Below are positions 16,726-24,714 of a DNA stretch of 64,000 bases, piece by piece. The DNA lies in contig CAIRYQ010000042.1 of NCBI GenBank assembly GCA_903882875.1, forward strand, positions 62,001-126,000, given 5' to 3'. A model generated the notes under the pieces. The model did no database searches and was not told the origin of the DNA. It saw nothing but the letters and a program-made list of their open reading frames with translations. The DNA is from an uncultured Spartobacteria bacterium. GTDB lineage: Bacteria; Verrucomicrobiota; Verrucomicrobiia; Chthoniobacterales; Chthoniobacteraceae. The stretch's first letter is position 1, and every line of letters begins with the position of its first letter. Made by a program: the position numbers and the translations under genes.

Positions 16726-19700
16726 CTACTTCCCGCCGAGGGGACGCCACACGACTTCCTTTACGACGTTGATCGGGAAGTCGAGCGCCTGGCCGTCGAG
16801 CGTCCTGCACTTCACGCGGTTGTCGGTGATGTGGAGATCGTTCACGGAAAGGAGCCCGCGATCGTGGAAGCGCAGGCGCGGAAAGTGGGCGGCGGACGGA
16901 CGTTCGGGGCCGGGGAAGCGGATCCACGCGACGCGTTTGCCGGGGAGTTCGAGCGGGCCGGCCTCGGAATTCACGGTGACGAGATCGGATGTGATCTTCT
17001 CCACGGTGCCGGCGAAATCGTCGCCGTTTGCGAGGAAAACATTCGGCGCGGATTCCACGGCGTCCTTTTTCTCCGCACCGGCCTCCGGTTCCTTTTTCGG
17101 CTCCGTGTCGGAAGATGCCGGCTTGTCCTTCTCCGCCGCCGCGAGCGCAGGGGAGATCGTGCCGCTCCACGGTGCGAGCCACATGCTGGCGACACGGCCC
17201 TGCACCATCCCGGCCGCAGTGCCGCTGTATGAGGTCGGGGCCGAGAGGGAAAATCCGCATGCGTCGAGAGCTTCTTTTGCCTCGTCGCCCTTGAACGCGA
17301 TTTTCCCGACTTCCTTCCCATCCATAAGCACACGGAAAGTTTTCGCAGGGCGGTCAATCACGAGCGAGACGCGCACCTTTCCTCCGTCGGAGCCGCCCTT
17401 GTTTTCAACTTGGAAATTCTTCGGCGCGCCCACGCGGTTTGCGCGCTGGAAGCCGGGATTGTAATACACGTAGAGATGGGTGCCGTTTGACGAGATCGAA
17501 AAGGTGCGCTCCTCCTTGGAATTGAACAACTGCGCATTGAATGAACGCGACTGCCCCGGCGAGTTGACCTCGAAATTGATTGCATACGCGCCTTCATACG
17601 CGGGCCATTTTTTCGAGAGGAGCTGCTGGCCGTTGCGTGCGCCCACGGGCTTGTAGCTGCCGTCGTGATACGTCCAGGTGCGTCCTGATTTCGCCACGCT
17701 GCCACCGGAGGAAATGCCCGTGCCGAACATCATGCCCGATGCGCGGTTTGGATTCCAGCCGTCGGTCCACGAGTCCGGGCCGCTCGCGCCGTCGGCGAGC
17801 GTGGCGACGGTGAGGGGGTTCAGGTACACGGCGCGCAGCTCGGACATCGGGAATTTCAGCTCCGGCGCGAGATCGGTTTTCATCACGAGCTGCTTTCCGT
17901 CGAGCGAGACGACTTCTCCCTGAAGCCAGTCGCCATTGGCGAGCTTCAGCGCGTTGTCGCCCTTCAGCGGCGCGGATTTCCGTCCGCCTTCGGTGCTGTG
18001 GAAAACGACGCCCGCGATTTTTGCGGAGGGAAATTCGAGCGGCGTCTTCGAGGCTGCGATCTTCCAGTTCACGCCCGTGTCCGCAAAGGGGAGCAGCGCC
18101 TTGCCGGTGAACTGCGTGCCGTCGGTGAGCGTGAGCACGTCGAGGTTCTTTGAGGTCACATCGGCCTGCCCCGCGCGCGGGAAATAATTCAACTCGCGGA
18201 GTGCTGCGAACGGCACCGTGACCTCCGGGCCGCAGCGCGTCGTGAGCGTGAGCGTGTCGCCGTTGCTGCGCGCCTGCGCGGCGCTCACTTCGCTGCCATT
18301 CCTCATCCGCGCCGTCACGATGGCGGGCGGGAGATCCTTCACCGCGGCGGGCGTTGAAAAGCGGATGAAGAGCGTCTTCTCGCGCTTCGCCTTTGCCTCG
18401 GGATTTGCAAAAATGACCTCGCCATCCGTGATCCGATCAATCGTGCCGTCGGTCAGCTTTCCGTCGCTCGCGAGAAGCTGGTCGCCCTTCGCCTCGGCGG
18501 GGCCGGCATCCTTTTTCGGCTCCTGGCCGTCCCATGGCAGGATGCGCACGCGGCCGAGCTGGAACGCGACGCCGGACATCGAGACATGCGGTGAGATCGT
18601 GAATGCCGCGCCGCATTTCGCGAGATCCTCGGGCTTCACTTTCGAGAGCTTCCAGTCGGCGCGCTTCTCGCCGTTCACGTAGATGAGCGCGCGCCCGTTC
18701 ACCCGGTCCACGAGCACGCGGTAGCGAATCGTCTCCGGCTTGTCGCCGGCATTGAACATCGCATTGAACTGCCCGTTCTGCTGCTGGTTCGTGCTGTACT
18801 GGTTTGTGCGCTGGCCGTCGAAATGGCTCCCGAAGATCTGCTGCGGGCTGAACTGCACGTTCAGCGCGCCGACGCCCGACTGATTCACGTCGGTGCAGAA
18901 AAGCTGGAAGCTGAAGTGCTGCATCTGCGCCGGGTAGTTCACATCGAACGACATATCAACCGGGTCGGGCATGCGTCCGAGATTGCGGCCGATCGCACCG
19001 TTCGTGATGCAGCGAAGGAAGCCGTCCTTGTATTCCCACTGCCCGTTGTTGAAGCGCCCGGAACTCCAGCCCGTGAGCCCCGTCGGCCCGTCGTAAATCC
19101 GCGGCGCGTCGCCGTCCGAGATCGTGGCGAATTGAACGTGCTCGCGCGGAATCTCGATGCGCTTTCCCTCGGCCTCGCCCGGAGCGGGGGGCAATGTCAG
19201 CAGCACCGTGCCGTGTTCCATCGTGAGCGCGTCGCCGTAAAAGACGCTGCCGTCGCGCATCTGGAGGAGCACCTTCGGCAGTTGCGTGCCGGCCTTCGGC
19301 GCATTCGCGTCCGTGGCGGACTTGCGCTCCGCAAAAGTGAGCGACGTGATTTCCTGCTCGATCAATTCCAGCTCGCCCTGGCCCTCGCGCTGGAGCTGCA
19401 CGCCCTTCTCCGCGGTGATGCCGAGGATCTTTCCGCCGAATACGTTCCCGTCGCGCAGCGTGACGGTGTCCTTTTCATCCGCGGGATTCTTTGCGCCGCC
19501 AGTGCTCGCAGCAGGTTTTGGGGTGTAGCTGTTTCGGAAATTCACCGTGCCCGGCACGGCCTGGGGCACATTCTGCGCAAAGCCCTGGATGCCGCCGACG
19601 ATCTGCCCGGCCACTGCCGCGTCGGGCGCGGCGGCGAGCTTCGCCTTGATCTCGATGTCCTTGCCGTCGCGGCGCACCGTGAGCTTCACATTCTGCTCCG

Positions 19701-20550
19701 GCTGCGAAGCGCGGATCATCTCGCGGAGCTGCGCATGGTCCTTCGCCTTTTTCCCATCGAAGGTCAGCACGCGGTCGCCTTCCTTCAGGCCCGCCTTGTC
19801 CGCGGGTGAGTCGCCGATCACGTTCAGGATTCCCACGCCCTCGTCCTTCTTGTCCTTCGCCTCGGCGTCGGCAGCGACCGCCGTATCGAGCGTGAAGCCG
19901 AGATAGCCCGGACGCGGATCCTTCCGTGCGAGGGGATTCAGGATCGGCACGGTCGGGAAGCCGGGGAGGAAAATCGCGGGCGGCTGCGTCTTCGGATCGG
20001 GCGCGGCATTTGGCTGCACAGCCGTCGCCGCGCCATTCACGATCACGTTGCCCGCTTGGAACTGAATGTTGCCGCCGCCCTGAATCTGAATGCGCGCACC
20101 GCCCTGAATTTGCACGCCGTTGCCTTGGATGTTGAGTTGCACTCCGCCCTGTGGCCGCACGTTGGCTCCGCCTGGGACATTCGCACCGCCTTGCATCTGG
20201 ATGCGTGCGCCGCCCTGAATCAGCCCCGGCGCAGCGGCATTCGGCGGCGCGCCAGCGCCAGCAGCGGCACCTTGCAACGGCACGGGCGCGCCATTGCCAT
20301 TCTGAAGCTGCACCGCACCACCGCCGCCTGCGCCCTGGATTTGAATGCGCACATTTCCTGCCGCACCGGGATGCAGCGGGCCGAATGGCGCGCCCGGCGG
20401 ACGCTGGAGCATGTGCGGTGCAAGCGGAACCAGAGGTGCGGGCTGCTGCGGGGCTGCCGGAGCCGGAGCGGGTGCGTCGTCCGCAAATGCGCCCGGAACC
20501 GAGCACGCGAGCGCGAGGAGAAAATGGGTGAGGGGATGTCTGCGTTTCAT
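16726..20550 (-). CDS. giant exported PDZ protein with an Ile-Gln-Gly-rich region
   Basis: 1274 residues. The signal peptide (MKRRHPLTHFLLALACSVPGAFA) is followed by a low-complexity zone (about 25-190) rich in Pro, Ala, Gln and Gly, with recurring RIQIQGG/RIQMQGG words. A PDZ domain (about 215-310) contains YLGFTLDTA, SPADKAGLKEGDRVLTFDGK and TVRRDGKDIEI. The rest alternates short beta modules (DTVTLRDGNVFGGKI, LLQMRDGSVFYGD, NGDWLQGEVVSLDGK) with two concanavalin-like domains (one around FSFQLFCTD, one around SFNAQLFNSKEER). There is no protease triad, so it is probably a scaffold or binding protein outside the inner membrane. Confidence 0.75.
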   Translation of the reverse strand: MKRRHPLTHFLLALACSVPGAFADDAPAPAPAAPQQPAPLVPLAPHMLQRPPGAPFGPLHPGAAGNVRIQIQGAGGGGAVQLQNGNGAPVPLQGAAAGAGAPPNAAAPGLIQGGARIQMQGGANVPGGANVRPQGGVQLNIQGNGVQIQGGARIQIQGGGNIQFQAGNVIVNGAATAVQPNAAPDPKTQPPAIFLPGFPTVPILNPLARKDPRPGYLGFTLDTAVAADAEAKDKKDEGVGILNVIGDSPADKAGLKEGDRVLTFDGKKAKDHAQLREMIRASQPEQNVKLTVRRDGKDIEIKAKLAAAPDAAVAGQIVGGIQGFAQNVPQAVPGTVNFRNSYTPKPAASTGGAKNPADEKDTVTLRDGNVFGGKILGITAEKGVQLQREGQGELELIEQEITSLTFAERKSATDANAPKAGTQLPKVLLQMRDGSVFYGDALTMEHGTVLLTLPPAPGEAEGKRIEIPREHVQFATISDGDAPRIYDGPTGLTGWSSGRFNNGQWEYKDGFLRCITNGAIGRNLGRMPDPVDMSFDVNYPAQMQHFSFQLFCTDVNQSGVGALNVQFSPQQIFGSHFDGQRTNQYSTNQQQNGQFNAMFNAGDKPETIRYRVLVDRVNGRALIYVNGEKRADWKLSKVKPEDLAKCGAAFTISPHVSMSGVAFQLGRVRILPWDGQEPKKDAGPAEAKGDQLLASDGKLTDGTIDRITDGEVIFANPEAKAKREKTLFIRFSTPAAVKDLPPAIVTARMRNGSEVSAAQARSNGDTLTLTTRCGPEVTVPFAALRELNYFPRAGQADVTSKNLDVLTLTDGTQFTGKALLPFADTGVNWKIAASKTPLEFPSAKIAGVVFHSTEGGRKSAPLKGDNALKLANGDWLQGEVVSLDGKQLVMKTDLAPELKFPMSELRAVYLNPLTVATLADGASGPDSWTDGWNPNRASGMMFGTGISSGGSVAKSGRTWTYHDGSYKPVGARNGQQLLSKKWPAYEGAYAINFEVNSPGQSRSFNAQLFNSKEERTFSISSNGTHLYVYYNPGFQRANRVGAPKNFQVENKGGSDGGKVRVSLVIDRPAKTFRVLMDGKEVGKIAFKGDEAKEALDACGFSLSAPTSYSGTAAGMVQGRVASMWLAPWSGTISPALAAAEKDKPASSDTEPKKEPEAGAEKKDAVESAPNVFLANGDDFAGTVEKITSDLVTVNSEAGPLELPGKRVAWIRFPGPERPSAAHFPRLRFHDRGLLSVNDLHITDNRVKCRTLDGQALDFPINVVKEVVWRPLGGK

Positions 20551-20585
20551 GGCGTTGGTTTTTCTGAGGGATCAAATACGCGCAT

Positions 20586-21440
20586 TCATCGCGCGATGGA
20601 AGTCTTCTTCAACAGCCGCGCGCTGGTGTCCTTCTTCGCCTCCAGCCACGCGACATTCGATCCGTCATCCGCGAAATGCCGCACGCCCACCTTCTTGATC
20701 ATCGCATCCGCCACCTTCTTCAGCGGCGTGTAGCGCGGGTGATGCGCCTCCTTGTACGGATCGTTGCTCCGCGCGTTGTAGCAACAGATCATGGACCACC
20801 GCGGCTTGTCGGAATCGTTCTTCGCCGAGGCGTGCAGCAGGTTCGAGTGAAAGAACAGCGCATCGCCCGGCTTCATCACGCAATGCACCATTTCGTAGCG
20901 CTTCATCGCCTCGCGCACCCGCTCCATGTCCGCCCCCGCCTGGTCGCCCGTGAGCACATGCTCCACGCGCCCCATGTGGTGCGAACCCTTCAGCACCTGC
21001 ATGCATCCGTTCTCCACCGTCGCCGCATCCACCGCGATGGACACGCTGCACAGGTTCGGCGTCAGCACCCCGTTCTCATACCAGTAGCCGTAGTCCTGAT
21101 GCCACGCCCACGCCCCGCCCACCCGCGCATCCTTCATGATCATCTTCGAGTGGTAGTGATACGCCTCATCGCCGAGCAACTGCTCCACCGCATCCACCAT
21201 CTTCCTGCACCGCGCGAACATCCCGTAGATGCCCTCGCCGGGATGATTCCAAAGCGACAGCCGCACCTTCGCCCCCGTCCCGTCGTCCCGGCTGAACGAA
21301 TGCCGGTCCAGTTCCCGGTCCTCATGCGCCGCCCGGCTGAGCAGCCCCACCTCCTCGCGGTCAAAAAACTTGCGGGCAATGAGGTATCCGTCGCGGTGAT
21401 ACGCGGCGATTTGCTTCGTGCTGAACGATCCCTTTTTCAT
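20586..21440 (-). CDS. phytanoyl-CoA dioxygenase (PhyH) family protein
   Basis: 284 residues from ATG 21440 (MKKGSFSTKQIAAYHRDGYL). The iron ligands appear as His and Asp in AWHQDYGYW and the distal His in FHSNLLHAS; a basic residue in DSDKPRWSM may bind 2-oxoglutarate. These mark a non-heme iron, 2-oxoglutarate-dependent hydroxylase. The WHQDYGYW segment recalls ectoine hydroxylase, but no ectoine genes are nearby and substrates in this family vary widely. It lies 35 bases upstream of the PDZ gene on the same strand. Confidence 0.85.
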   Translation of the reverse strand: MKKGSFSTKQIAAYHRDGYLIARKFFDREEVGLLSRAAHEDRELDRHSFSRDDGTGAKVRLSLWNHPGEGIYGMFARCRKMVDAVEQLLGDEAYHYHSKMIMKDARVGGAWAWHQDYGYWYENGVLTPNLCSVSIAVDAATVENGCMQVLKGSHHMGRVEHVLTGDQAGADMERVREAMKRYEMVHCVMKPGDALFFHSNLLHASAKNDSDKPRWSMICCYNARSNDPYKEAHHPRYTPLKKVADAMIKKVGVRHFADDGSNVAWLEAKKDTSARLLKKTSIAR

Positions 21441-21580
21441 GGCGTGGGGGTGTGGGGTGAAAGGTGAGACTGCCCTCATTCCCTCGCACACATTCCCCGC
21501 CGGTGGAAGCCCAATGCGCGCGTATCGTGGGAACTCAGGGCGTGGAATCCACCTCCATTACCCCAATCGTGGAACCCAAA

Positions 21581-21916
21581 TTACGGTTTCTTTGTCTTGT
21601 CAGAAGTTTTAGCAGAAGATGTTGCGGGTTTGGTTTTGCCGCTGGGAGCAGCAACGGAACGATTGGCGCTTTGTGACTTAACATGAGCGGCATTCCCCTG
21701 TTGATTAGGCTGTCGGCTGGCACCTCTGGATTGTCTCTGGGCCACATTATTCCGCGAATGAGGGCGATGATGGCCGTGCCTTCTAAAGTAGGTGGCATCA
21801 TCAATATCATCATCGTCACCCCCGTCGTTCACGAAATCGGAGTTCAGCGGGGTGGAGGTTTGCTTGGCAGGTGGGCTTTGGAAGCTCGAACAACCCCAAG
21901 CGACAGCCGGAGGCAT
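21581..21916 (-). CDS. small low-complexity secreted or lipoprotein-like protein
   Basis: 111 residues, ATG 21916. The N-terminus PPAVAWGCSSF offers a lipobox-like WGC, but the preceding signal is only nine residues and has no charge, so export is doubtful. The body has an Asp run (DGGDDDDIDD) and an Arg/His/Gln/Ser-rich tail ending in Lys/Thr (KTSDKTKKP). It is 35 bases downstream of the lipocalin-like gene. The region is clearly lower in GC than its surroundings, which hints at recent acquisition. A stop codon closely precedes the start, so it may be a decayed gene. Confidence 0.4.
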   Translation of the reverse strand: MPPAVAWGCSSFQSPPAKQTSTPLNSDFVNDGGDDDDIDDATYFRRHGHHRPHSRNNVAQRQSRGASRQPNQQGNAAHVKSQSANRSVAAPSGKTKPATSSAKTSDKTKKP

Positions 21917-21951
21917 CGCTGCAGCGCTTGGTTATGCCGCTCTTTTGGTCG

Positions 21952-22308
21952 TTAATTTTTGACTCGGTCAAAGACATTGTGATGGTGTCTGCCTTCAGTC
22001 GCAAACTGATTGGCCCGCATATATTCGATCCTGTTAGCCGAATGGCTGCCATCGTTCCAATCAATCAATAATTGGCCGTCTTTGATATGCCAGCGCCCCT
22101 TTGCATGTTCTATGTGCATAGTGTCATCGGTAGAATCAATCGCGTATGAGCCATCCGAAGAAAATGTCAATACGCAGCTCTTGTCTCCATACCACTTGCC
22201 GACGATGAGTCTGGAAAGCGTTTTCTGATCGGGAAGCTTGTCCGCCATGGACACATTGCCGAAGGCAAGGATTGCTAGGATGGTGCAAAGCAAAAGTTTT
22301 GTGCTCAT
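21952..22308 (-). CDS. small secreted lipocalin-like protein
   Basis: 118 residues. A clear signal peptide (MSTKLLLCTILAILAFGNVSMA) is followed by IVGKWYGDKSCVLTFSSDGSY and GRWHIKDGQLLIDW, the alternating strand pattern of small lipocalin-like or META-type barrels that start GxW. Ligand and role are unknown. The composition is relatively AT-rich. It probably forms an operon with the low-complexity gene 35 bases downstream. Confidence 0.65.
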   Translation of the reverse strand: MSTKLLLCTILAILAFGNVSMADKLPDQKTLSRLIVGKWYGDKSCVLTFSSDGSYAIDSTDDTMHIEHAKGRWHIKDGQLLIDWNDGSHSANRIEYMRANQFATEGRHHHNVFDRVKN

Positions 22309-22471
22309 TGTTTTGATGGGGTTTCTGGGTTAGATGGAGTCGCGGTGAAGGGGACCCATGCGCGCGACGCTGCGACGCTTTCAGGAGAAAATGAAACTGG
22401 CAAGGGCAATTTGTCCGACTATTTTTCCGCTGAAGGAGCGGCATCGCTGTAGGGCTCGGCTGGATCCCGGC

Positions 22472-22677
22472 AATAGCCCAGCACTTCAGTGCTGGGGGAA
22501 AGAATGGGAAACCGAGCAAAGTCCCGTCAGGGACGGCAGAATGGCTGCCACGCTCCGCCGCGTCTGCCTTCCGGGCTGCCTTCGGCGGGCTTTCCCGCGC
22601 CGCCCGGTTCTTCCGTCCCTGTGGGACTTTGTTGTCCGGGAGCCCTGCGGGTCCCAGTGCTGAAGCACTGGGCTATT
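22472..22677. repeat. nested inverted-repeat element, about 206 bp
   Basis: The ends are mutual inverted repeats of 25 bases with two mismatches, and each contains its own palindrome: CCCAGCACTTCAGTGCTGGG at 22477-22496 and CCCAGTGCTGAAGCACTGGG at 22653-22672. Inside is a second inverted pair: CAAAGTCCCGTCAGGGACGG (22517-22536) and CCGTCCCTGTGGGACTTTG (22613-22631). No open frame spans it. The layout is that of a REP/BIME-like or MITE-like non-autonomous element; no transposase gene is in the window. Confidence 0.8.
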
Positions 22678-22767
22678 TTCATGGGGTTCCCCGTTTCCGC
22701 CAGGTTGCCGGCACCAGGGTGCGGAGGCGAGGCCGGTCGTGCCGGGAAAACGGGCGGTTCCGATTGA

Positions 22768-23606
22768 ATGACGCTCGCATCCTTTGGGCGGAAGGCTGTC
22801 AGTGGATGGAAAACGGCTTTTTCTCACGAAAAACAGCCGTTTTTCGCAATGGATGCCCTTTTGGGTGCCTCAGAGACGGTTGGAAGTGGCGCAAAGACGG
22901 TCGTCTCTGTGACAGAGTCGGTCGTCTTCCTGACAAAGACGACCGTCTTTGCGATGGAGACGGTAGGATGCGGCTCAATTCCGGCGGGTCTGGGACGAAG
23001 ACGACCGACTCTCTGACAAAGACGACCGACTTCCTGACGAAGACGACCGACTTCCTGACGAAGACGACCGACTCTCTGACAAAGACGACCGACTCTCTGA
23101 CGAAGACGACCGTCTCTCTGACGAAGACGACCGTCTTTGCGCCGGAGACGACTGTCTCCAAGCGCCGGAAATGCGTCGGCGGGGCACATCCCGGAGTCCG
23201 TGCCGGGAATGCGGTCGGCTGCATACCGGGCACGGGGCGGCCTGTGCTTTGCGCGGTTGGCATGGAGGCGCACCTTTCACCGTCAGCCCCGCCGACGGGC
23301 GGTCCGCGCCTGCAATCCTGCGAATGCGGGCCGGATTCCCCGGTGTCTCCCACGGAACCGCGCGGGCACGCTCCGAAACCGGGCGCTGGCTCTGCTCGCG
23401 GCGGGGTGGCCAAATTGCAAGGGTGCGCGGCCTTCATGCCTGCGCTCACGCTTATCCAGCGGCCGCTCGCATCATCGCCGGGCCGGGCGTGGGCGGGGGA
23501 GCCTGTGCGCGCGTCCGGGGCATCGCGCCATTGCGGATTTCAGGCGGTGTCCGGGATTTTCACGGCGCACACGCTGTCGGCGAATGCCTGCAGGTCGGTG
23601 CGGTAG
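22768..23606 (+). pseudogene. heptad-repeat open frame broken by one 20-bp unit
   Basis: From ATG 22768 the frame reads in seven-residue steps (TVGSGAK, TVVSVTE, SVVFLTK, TTVFAME). One short step near 22980-23000 shifts the frame, after which another plus frame continues TKTTDSL, TKTTDFL, TKTTVSL and runs to 23606 through non-repetitive sequence. Several reverse frames are open across the same DNA, so coding direction is not proven. There is no signal peptide and no known domain. It could be a decayed or sequencing-broken gene for a threonine-rich repeat protein, or simply a non-coding minisatellite. Confidence 0.3.
22875..23167. repeat. 21-bp minisatellite, 14 units
   Basis: Units start at 22875, 22896, 22917, 22938, 22959, about 22980, 23000, 23021, 23042, 23063, 23084, 23105, 23126 and 23147. 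The best units read GACGACCGACTCTCTGACAAA or close variants; GACGGTCGTCT and GACGACCGTCTTT units are partial palindromes. One step is 20 bp. Weaker units in the same register extend upstream to about 22791. There are no unique spacers, so it is not a CRISPR. Confidence 0.9.
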
Positions 23607-23974
23607 CTCTCGACCATATCCAGCTTGGAGAACCATTCCGGGAAGCATTGGATGGAGAGCGTGCTGCCTGCGGGTGAGGGGTTCACCTTCAGATGGACCT
23701 TTACGCCGAGGGTCCACTGGTTGCGGCGGAAGCGGACGTGAAATTCGCGCCCACCGGGCATCTCTTCGGTTTCCGTGAAGCGCGGATCCGACAGCTTCGA
23801 GCGCAGCGCCTTTGCCAACCGATCCGCTTCGGTGACGGTGTGGATGAGGATGGTCTTCTTCGCACGCCAGAGATCCGCATCCGTCATCGGCCTTCTGGAG
23901 AGGTAAAGGGCGATGGCGGCACCGCCGAGAGTCACCGCGCAGAAGCCAAGGGCAATGATGTGTGACAGGTGCAT
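23540..23974 (-). CDS. membrane-anchored hypothetical protein
   Basis: 144 residues. A single N-terminal membrane segment (IIALGFCAVTLGGAAIALYL) is followed by a soluble domain starting RRPMTDADLWRAKKTILIHT. Strand-like segments (EFHVRFRRNQWTLGVKVHLKV) suggest a small alpha/beta fold. I do not recognise the family. It follows the 39-residue gene upstream by 12 bases, so the two are probably co-transcribed. Start ATG 23974 has no Shine-Dalgarno. Confidence 0.55.
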   Translation of the reverse strand: MHLSHIIALGFCAVTLGGAAIALYLSRRPMTDADLWRAKKTILIHTVTEADRLAKALRSKLSDPRFTETEEMPGGREFHVRFRRNQWTLGVKVHLKVNPSPAGSTLSIQCFPEWFSKLDMVESYRTDLQAFADSVCAVKIPDTA

Positions 23975-23986
23975 CTCGCGGGGAAA

Positions 23987-24106
23987 CTAGTTGCGGTGCG
24001 ACTTGAAAAAACGGACGCACGCGTGCAATGCCTTGCGCAGCAACTCTTCCACGACGGCAAGGATTGCGAAAACCACGCAGGCAACAAAAGTAAAGACCGA
24101 ACCCAT
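23987..24106 (-). CDS. 39-residue single-span membrane peptide
   Basis: A short frame from ATG 24106 to TAG at 23987 encodes MGSVFTFVACVVFAILAVVE, then ELLRKALHACVRFFKSHRN. It has one hydrophobic helix followed by a basic amphipathic tail, a layout common to small bacterial membrane peptides. It is 12 bases upstream of the gene at 23974 on the same strand. Coding is supported only by composition and position. Confidence 0.4.
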   Translation of the reverse strand: MGSVFTFVACVVFAILAVVEELLRKALHACVRFFKSHRN

Positions 24107-24270
24107 GAAACGGAGTAGGCGCACTAGTAGGGAGTCTGCCTATCTGGCTTAAGTTCAGTGTTCCAGTGAAGATTCAGTTACAAAACAGGCGGGCGACCCC
24201 GAAGCCGGGCGGAGGAGAGCCTGTGAAAAAAGCCAGCCGATGCGTGGCGTGGATGGAGCAGCGGGATGAA

Positions 24271-24339
24271 TTTGGAAGCCAAGAAGCCAGGATGGGAGAA
24301 ATGGACTCGCCTTCTTTTCCTGGCTTCCTGGCTTCCAAA
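24271..24339. repeat. purine/pyrimidine hairpin element, copy B
   Basis: Arms at 24271-24292 and 24318-24339 (22 bases each; left begins TTTGGAAGCC, right begins TCCTGGCTTCC) pair with one mismatch around 25 bases. It is built from GGAAGCCA/CTGGCTTCC words like copy A at 5428-5484. It lies in the 608-base gap 24107-24714, in which I see no convincing gene. Confidence 0.7.
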
Positions 24340-24714
24340 TCCGACTTGTTGCATAGTCTCCGAGTGCAATGTGCGGTCACACTTTCAAGGGCTTCCGCCG
24401 ACTCTCCGGCTTGAAATCGGGCGGTATCAAGGTTCGCAAGCCCACGGTGTGCGGCAGACCGCAGACAACTCCGCGCTCGACCGGAGACGCCCCAGGGCGG
24501 CCAGCACCCACAACCCACAAAACAAGCCTGCCGGTATCCGCCTTCATTTGCCAACGCCTCCGCACTGCCGGAAATCCCTCCGAGATCGCCCTCATCGCCT
24601 CCGCCAGAAAACTTCTCGCCACTGTCAACACCGCCCTTCAGACCCCGCTTTTATCCCTTCCTGTTGAACACCGTTGCTCAGGGACATTCTTGTGCATATT
24701 TTTCCGGGAACCAC

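Noticed and set aside
20586-21440. Ectoine hydroxylase EctD
   Set aside because: WHQDYGYW is similar, but there are no ectABC genes and the rest of the signature is incomplete; PhyH family is the safer call.
22875-23167. CRISPR array
   Set aside because: Units of 21 bp follow each other without unique spacers, and no cas genes are in the window.
24377-24631. An 84-residue reverse-strand gene
   Set aside because: There is no recognisable motif, no leader, and it overlaps a hairpin-bearing gap with composition typical of non-coding sequence.
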